NCBI GenBank assembly: GCA_023150935.1
Contig: JAKLJW010000003.1
Span: forward strand, 62,001-126,000
Direction: 5' to 3'
Source: Candidatus Binatia bacterium
Lineage (GTDB): Bacteria; Desulfobacterota; Binatia; HRBIN30
Length of the DNA stretch: 64,000 nucleotides
Each line of letters opens with the position of its first letter. The stretch's first letter is position 1. Shown piece after piece: positions 60,012 through 64,000 of the stretch. Under the pieces are notes generated by a model. The model made no database searches and was not told the DNA's origin. It saw only the letters and a list, made by a program, of their open reading frames with translations. The position numbers and the translations under genes were made by a program.

Positions 60012-61535
60012 TTACGGACCGCCGTGACCGTACACCGCGACCCTCTCCACCCGACGGTCGTCTATGACCAGTCGTTCGACCCGCAACGGGTTCGGGGGTA
60101 GATCTCTTTCCGCGGCGACGAACCTCACGACGAAGTGCGGTCTCTCGCCACCGTACACCGCCGTGGCGCTCGCCACCGCAACCTTCAGGACACCGGGCGC
60201 GGTTTCGTTGGCGTGCATCAGCGCACCGCGAACCGACGAACCCGGATATACCCGCAACGCCCGGAGCTGGGTCGGGTCGTATCGCAGGTCTATTGCGAGC
60301 GCGTTGAACGGCTGCGCGGCATCGATCCACAGAGGAACGGCAAGCTTCCCAAAGCGCCCATGGCGCGGACGGCCCACCCGCCACCCCTCGCCCCCCGCGT
60401 CCGCCCCTGACGCCGCCATGGCAGCCGCAGCCGGGGGATTCCAGTTCCCGCTGCAGTCCCCGAAGAGCAGCCCGAGGATATCCTGGCCCGCCGCGTTCGC
60501 CGTCAAAGGCTGATAAGCCACGCGCCCACCCTGACAGGTCCCGGTCGAGATCTGCGGCGGAGTTACGATCTGGCCGGGAACCGCGGCGGGAGTGGGAACA
60601 AACACCCAGTCGGAGCCGCACTGGGTTGCCACCGGCATCCGCGGGAGCATGCCGACGACGAACTGGAGGATGCGGCTCGCGTCGAGGGCGCTAAGGCCGC
60701 CATTACCGGTAACGTCACACGCGAGTTGCTGAGTCGCACTCAAGGTCCGCAGCCCAACCAGGTGTTGAAGCACAAGCGCCGCATCGAAGGCGCTAATCGC
60801 GCCGGCAAAGTCCCCCTGTTTGCCTGGCTCGATGGCCCAATCGCCGGTCCAAAGACCCGCGAACCCGTATTGCCCCGTCGCGCCGGTTTGCACGACGTTC
60901 GCCAATCCACCGGTCAGATCGACATCCACGCCGGGTACGGGTCTATCGGTGCCGAGGTAGTACCGAATGCGTCCGGCGATCTGCAGCCCGGTGGGTGTCG
61001 GTGTCGGCACCGCAGTCGGCGTGGGTGTCGCCGTCGTCCCCGCGGCGACGTTGACCGTTCCGCCTTGCGCACCATCGAGCACCGACGTTCCCCCGAAGGT
61101 CACCTCACTCTGCCGCGGCATGACTGTGCCGAAACTCAGCGAAGAGGCCGTGGCCGACGCCACCGCCGAGAACGTGATCGTTGCCAGCGCGAAGGTTCCC
61201 GTTGGAAAGGCGGAAAACGTACCGGCCGAGTAGTCCACCGTTCCTGCCGCGTTGCTGAACTGATTGAGGATAGGAACCGGCAAGACACTGCCCCCGGTGA
61301 CGTTCACCACTTGCAGCACCCCGGGGTCGAAACTCAAAAACGCCGACGCCCCGTCCACCTGCTGCGCCCCGGCCTGCACTTCCACCGTGACGCTGAACGC
61401 CTGCCCTACGGCGGTGTCGGTGGTTGCCGGCATCACCGTTAATAAAACTCCGGCTTGCGCCCCGGCGGTCCCACCGTTCCATGCCAGCAACACGGCCGTC
61501 AGCAGTCCCACCAGCACGAGCGTGGCGCGGCTCAT
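60012..61535 (-). CDS. Secreted cohesin-domain protein with a degenerate dockerin-like repeat
   Basis: 507 residues with a signal peptide (MSRATLVLVGLLTAVLLAW, cleavage near AGAQAG). A cohesin-like domain follows (about 28-165; LTVMPATTDTAVGQAFSVTV, LSFDPGVLQVVNV, GTFALATITFSA), then a short TPTPT linker, a carboxypeptidase-regulatory-like region, and a dockerin-like segment (CDVTGNGGLSALDASRILQF) with one calcium-loop half weakened. A second, incomplete cohesin-like part ends the protein. It sits 93 bp after a larger gene of the same style, so the two likely form a surface-protein pair. Confidence 0.75.
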   Translation of the reverse strand: MSRATLVLVGLLTAVLLAWNGGTAGAQAGVLLTVMPATTDTAVGQAFSVTVEVQAGAQQVDGASAFLSFDPGVLQVVNVTGGSVLPVPILNQFSNAAGTVDYSAGTFSAFPTGTFALATITFSAVASATASSLSFGTVMPRQSEVTFGGTSVLDGAQGGTVNVAAGTTATPTPTAVPTPTPTGLQIAGRIRYYLGTDRPVPGVDVDLTGGLANVVQTGATGQYGFAGLWTGDWAIEPGKQGDFAGAISAFDAALVLQHLVGLRTLSATQQLACDVTGNGGLSALDASRILQFVVGMLPRMPVATQCGSDWVFVPTPAAVPGQIVTPPQISTGTCQGGRVAYQPLTANAAGQDILGLLFGDCSGNWNPPAAAAMAASGADAGGEGWRVGRPRHGRFGKLAVPLWIDAAQPFNALAIDLRYDPTQLRALRVYPGSSVRGALMHANETAPGVLKVAVASATAVYGGERPHFVVRFVAAERDLPPNPLRVERLVIDDRRVERVAVYGHGGP

Positions 61536-61628
61536 GTTTACGCCCTTGCAATCTGACCCATTCGGGTCGGAGCGACCTGGATCCATTTGCGCCCTGGCAA
61601 ACACCATCCCGCCGGTTTCCGAGTCTTT

Positions 61629-64000
61629 TCAAGCCCCTCTTCGTTGCGACGATGCAGTCAGACCCGGTACGGCCTCGATTCGAAGGGCGGTACGACCGCC
61701 GTTCCGAGCCCGCACCGAGCGCCCGCCAGAAGTCACGTCACTGGCGCGAGGAGTCGCCTCGCTCAGCGTCAGCGCTGTAGCCCGCGCCACGCGGCGAGCC
61801 CTGAAGGTCACCGTCGCCAGCGTAAACGCTCGACGGGGAAAGTCTCCGAACGTGGCGGCAGCGTAATCGACCGCCCCGGGGGCAATCCCTCGCTGCAACT
61901 CCACACCAAGCGTCTTTCCGGGAGTGACTCCGACGACCTCCAACACTCGTGGATCGAAGTCGAGGTACACAGCTGCCCCGTCGACCGGCCGCCCGTCCGG
62001 CTCCACCACCGCCCGCACCTCGAACACCTGTCCGGCCCGCACCTTGGCCGGGGAGGTCAGACGCACGCGTACCGTTTCTCCCGAGGTGGCCCTGGCGCTC
62101 GGCCTCACGGCTCCATCGCCCGTAACTCCCGTGGGCGTCTGCCCGCACTGGCTGAAGTTGGTCACCAGCAGCGAAAAGTCGATCAGCGTCACGCACCCGT
62201 CACCGTTGAAGTCGGCCCGAGAGTCGTAGCCGACGTCCCCGTTGCACTTGCCAAACGTCGTCACCAGCACCGAGAAGTCCACCAACGTGACGCAGTTGTC
62301 GTCGTTGGCGTCACCTTCCGGCAGCGTACCGAAGCTCACGGTGTTCGTTCCTGCGACCAGCGATACCGTCTGGCAGGTCCGCAGCGTGTGGCTGTGCTTC
62401 GCGCAAGCCAGGTACGTCCCTGGCACAATGCCCCCGCAGACGAACGCCCCGTTTTGATCCGTCGTCGTCGCGCATCCCGTATCCACCCCGCTTCCGCCCT
62501 GGGACGTCAGGGTCACCGTCAGAGGCACGGCCCATCGCGGGTCTGGCGGGGACGGCCGTCCCTGCAACTGCACCGTAGCGGCGAGCGTCGCCGTGTCGAC
62601 TACCGTGACCGTGCCGTGCAGCAGGATCCCCAGTAACGACACTCCGCCAAACGTGACGTCACTCCGCCGCGGGGGCGTGGAGTTGAACATCACCAGCGCA
62701 GCCGAGCCCACCCCCACGGCACTGAAGCGTACCGTTGCCAGAGTGAACGTCCCGGAGGGAAACCCCGAGAAGGTTCCGGCGGAATAGTCCAGACTGCCCG
62801 TGGTGTTGTCGAACTGGTTCATGATCGGTACCGGCAATGCGCCGCCCGCCGTTACGCTCACGACCTGAAGCACGGCGGGATCGAAGTTCAAGAACGCGGC
62901 GGCACCGTCCACCGTCGACGTACCGGCGCGCACCTCCAGAGTCAGGTCAAACGTCTGTCCCACGGCCACGGTCGTGTTCGCCGGCATAACGGCTAGCACG
63001 ACACCGACCTGGGGCGTCGAGGTCGGCGTCATGGTCGGCAAGGGCGGCGCCCCGGTAGGCGTGAACGTCGGCGTGAACGTACGTGTGGGAGTCCGGGTCG
63101 CGCCGGTCGGGGTGGACGTCGAGGTGAACGTGAACGTCACCGCGGGAGTGAACGTCCGCGTCGGTGTTCCCGTCGACGTCGACGTCCGCGTCGATGTCGG
63201 TGTTCCACCGGTCGGCGTATTCGTCGGGGTCCGCGTACGGGTCATCGTCGGCGTCCCGCCGGGCGGCATCGACGTCGGCGTCGCTGTGAACGTGATGGTT
63301 GGCGTGTACGTATACGTTGCTGTTGGCGTCGGCGTCCGCGTTGCTAACGATGTCGCAGTCGGGGTTGCGGTTGGCGACGAGGTGACCATGAGGGTCTCAT
63401 CGGCAATTACGACGGCGTTGTTCGAAACAGTGTACTCGGCTACCGAGCCGTTCACGATCCAACCCACGAAGTAGGTGCCATGCGGTTGATTCGCGGGCAC
63501 GGTCAGGGCGGTGGTGGACACAATGTACGTGTATGCTGCCATGTCGGCCAGCGCGACCGATCCGATCCACCGGTCGGACCCACTGATGGTCAAGTCGGTC
63601 GACAGGTAGAAGTCTACCGTCACTGCGCCCGACGCCGCGAAGCCCACGTTAGCGAGGTTGTACTCCAGCGTGAAAGAGCCCCCGGCCGCGACGGCATTTG
63701 CGAGCAGATCCTTTGCGTCGGGGTCGAAGAGGTATTCGGTGAGATCGGGCCGGGCCACCGGGGGCCGGTTGGCTTCATCGTCGGAGATGTAGGCGTCGAT
63801 GTCGGATGACTTGCCGCCGGTCAGCAGGGTATCCTCGGCATTACAGGCCCGATCCGAGGTCGAATGAATACCCTGGATGTACCGGTTGATCCCGTCGTAC
63901 CTCCACGACGGGCCTCCGCTGTGTCCGCCGTAGACCCCCGCGTCGAGCCCAATGCGACCCCCGCTATAGCCGAGCACCGGCGCCAGAGCGGTATATTGAA
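61629..64000 (-). CDS. Secreted serine protease with CARDB-like, cohesin and dockerin regions (5' end beyond window)
   Basis: The gene runs off the right edge, so the visible part is the C-terminal ~790 residues. Reading inwards from the edge: a trypsin/V8-type active-site segment [10 protein letters not shown] (near 63903-63930; the Asp of the usual GDSGGP is His), a CARDB-like domain (about 63400-63740), a Pro/Thr-rich linker of TPTxT repeats (63010-63385), a cohesin-like domain (62610-62990), a carboxypeptidase-regulatory-like part, a dockerin with two good calcium loops ([34 protein letters not shown]; about 62140-62310), and a second cohesin (61700-62060). Its cargo and target are unknown. 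Confidence 0.82.
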   Translation of the reverse strand, partial: QYTALAPVLGYSGGRIGLDAGVYGGHSGGPSWRYDGINRYIQGIHSTSDRACNAEDTLLTGGKSSDIDAYISDDEANRPPVARPDLTEYLFDPDAKDLLANAVAAGGSFTLEYNLANVGFAASGAVTVDFYLSTDLTISGSDRWIGSVALADMAAYTYIVSTTALTVPANQPHGTYFVGWIVNGSVAEYTVSNNAVVIADETLMVTSSPTATPTATSLATRTPTPTATYTYTPTITFTATPTSMPPGGTPTMTRTRTPTNTPTGGTPTSTRTSTSTGTPTRTFTPAVTFTFTSTSTPTGATRTPTRTFTPTFTPTGAPPLPTMTPTSTPQVGVVLAVMPANTTVAVGQTFDLTLEVRAGTSTVDGAAAFLNFDPAVLQVVSVTAGGALPVPIMNQFDNTTGSLDYSAGTFSGFPSGTFTLATVRFSAVGVGSAALVMFNSTPPRRSDVTFGGVSLLGILLHGTVTVVDTATLAATVQLQGRPSPPDPRWAVPLTVTLTSQGGSGVDTGCATTTDQNGAFVCGGIVPGTYLACAKHSHTLRTCQTVSLVAGTNTVSFGTLPEGDANDDNCVTLVDFSVLVTTFGKCNGDVGYDSRADFNGDGCVTLIDFSLLVTNFSQCGQTPTGVTGDGAVRPSARATSGETVRVRLTSPAKVRAGQVFEVRAVVEPDGRPVDGAAVYLDFDPRVLEVVGVTPGKTLGVELQRGIAPGAVDYAAATFGDFPRRAFTLATVTFRARRVARATALTLSEATPRASDVTSGGRSVRARNGGRTALRIEAVPGLTASSQRRGA

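Overview
This is a high-GC bacterial window that is almost entirely protein-coding. A TonB-dependent outer-membrane receptor, a lipoprotein signal and a Tat-exported molybdoenzyme mark it as Gram-negative. The style of the genes (EF-G2-like GTPase, WS/DGAT acyltransferase, several acyl-CoA enzymes, secreted cohesin/dockerin proteins with Pro/Thr linkers, many dispersed hairpin repeats) resembles uncultivated deltaproteobacterial-type lineages such as Candidatus Binatota. That placement is inference from gene style, not from a marker phylogeny.

Layout. 1-1.0 kb: a broken hypothetical gene joined to an antisense scrap of a ComM/YifB gene, bordered by a dispersed hairpin repeat. 1.0-5.3 kb (-): parC-parE, topoisomerase IV. 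5.3-6.1 kb: two tandem 278-bp repeats, then tRNA-Ala(CGC). 6.7-10.4 kb (+): acs and cysS. 10.4-15.3 kb (-): zinc alcohol dehydrogenase, small membrane protein, tRNA-Arg(TCG), cysK, sulfotransferase-like protein and GT4 glycosyltransferase. 15.4-23.2 kb (-): a tight operon valS-nadC-birA-coaX-EF-G2-conserved hypothetical, several genes overlapping by 4 nt. 23.3-26.0 kb: an accessory patch with a MazF-type toxin/antitoxin pair and a HEPN/MNT pair flanked by duplicated repeat blocks in the order A-B-[HEPN/MNT]-B-A. 26.0-29.3 kb (-): a 50-aa membrane protein, a WS/DGAT acyltransferase and a large protein of unknown function. 29.8-30.8 kb (+): DUF4160/DUF2442 pair and a decayed toxin-antitoxin scrap. 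31.2-32.9 kb (+): histone-deacetylase-family amidohydrolase with a partner of unknown function. 33.0-39.2 kb (-): zinc-ribbon TPR protein, hemE, hemH, hemG and a serine hydrolase. 39.7-45.8 kb (+): lipoprotein, then a TetR regulator whose start codon lies in a perfect 20-bp palindrome, two acyl-CoA dehydrogenases, a Gfo/Idh/MocA oxidoreductase and an SDR.

45.9-55.8 kb (+) is the most distinctive locus. It holds a TonB-dependent receptor, a periplasmic ABC_sub_bind protein and a hybrid histidine kinase, followed 84 bp later by a three-subunit molybdenum enzyme of the type II DMSO-reductase family (Tat-exported alpha with an H-x3-C-x4-C-x34-C cluster motif, a four-cluster ferredoxin-like beta, and an EbdC/DdhC-like heme-b gamma). 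This reads as uptake, sensing and periplasmic hydroxylation or oxidation of one substrate; the substrate is unknown. The window closes with a methyltransferase, thioredoxin, alpha/beta hydrolase (+), and on the minus strand a class III aminotransferase and two secreted cohesin-domain proteins, the last cut by the window end and carrying a trypsin-like serine protease, CARDB-like, cohesin and dockerin segments.

Together the genes show aerobic heme synthesis (HemG of the oxygen-dependent HemY type), acetate activation, lipid and acyl-CoA metabolism, and a periplasmic redox enzyme. No CRISPR array, prophage, rRNA or intact insertion sequence was seen.
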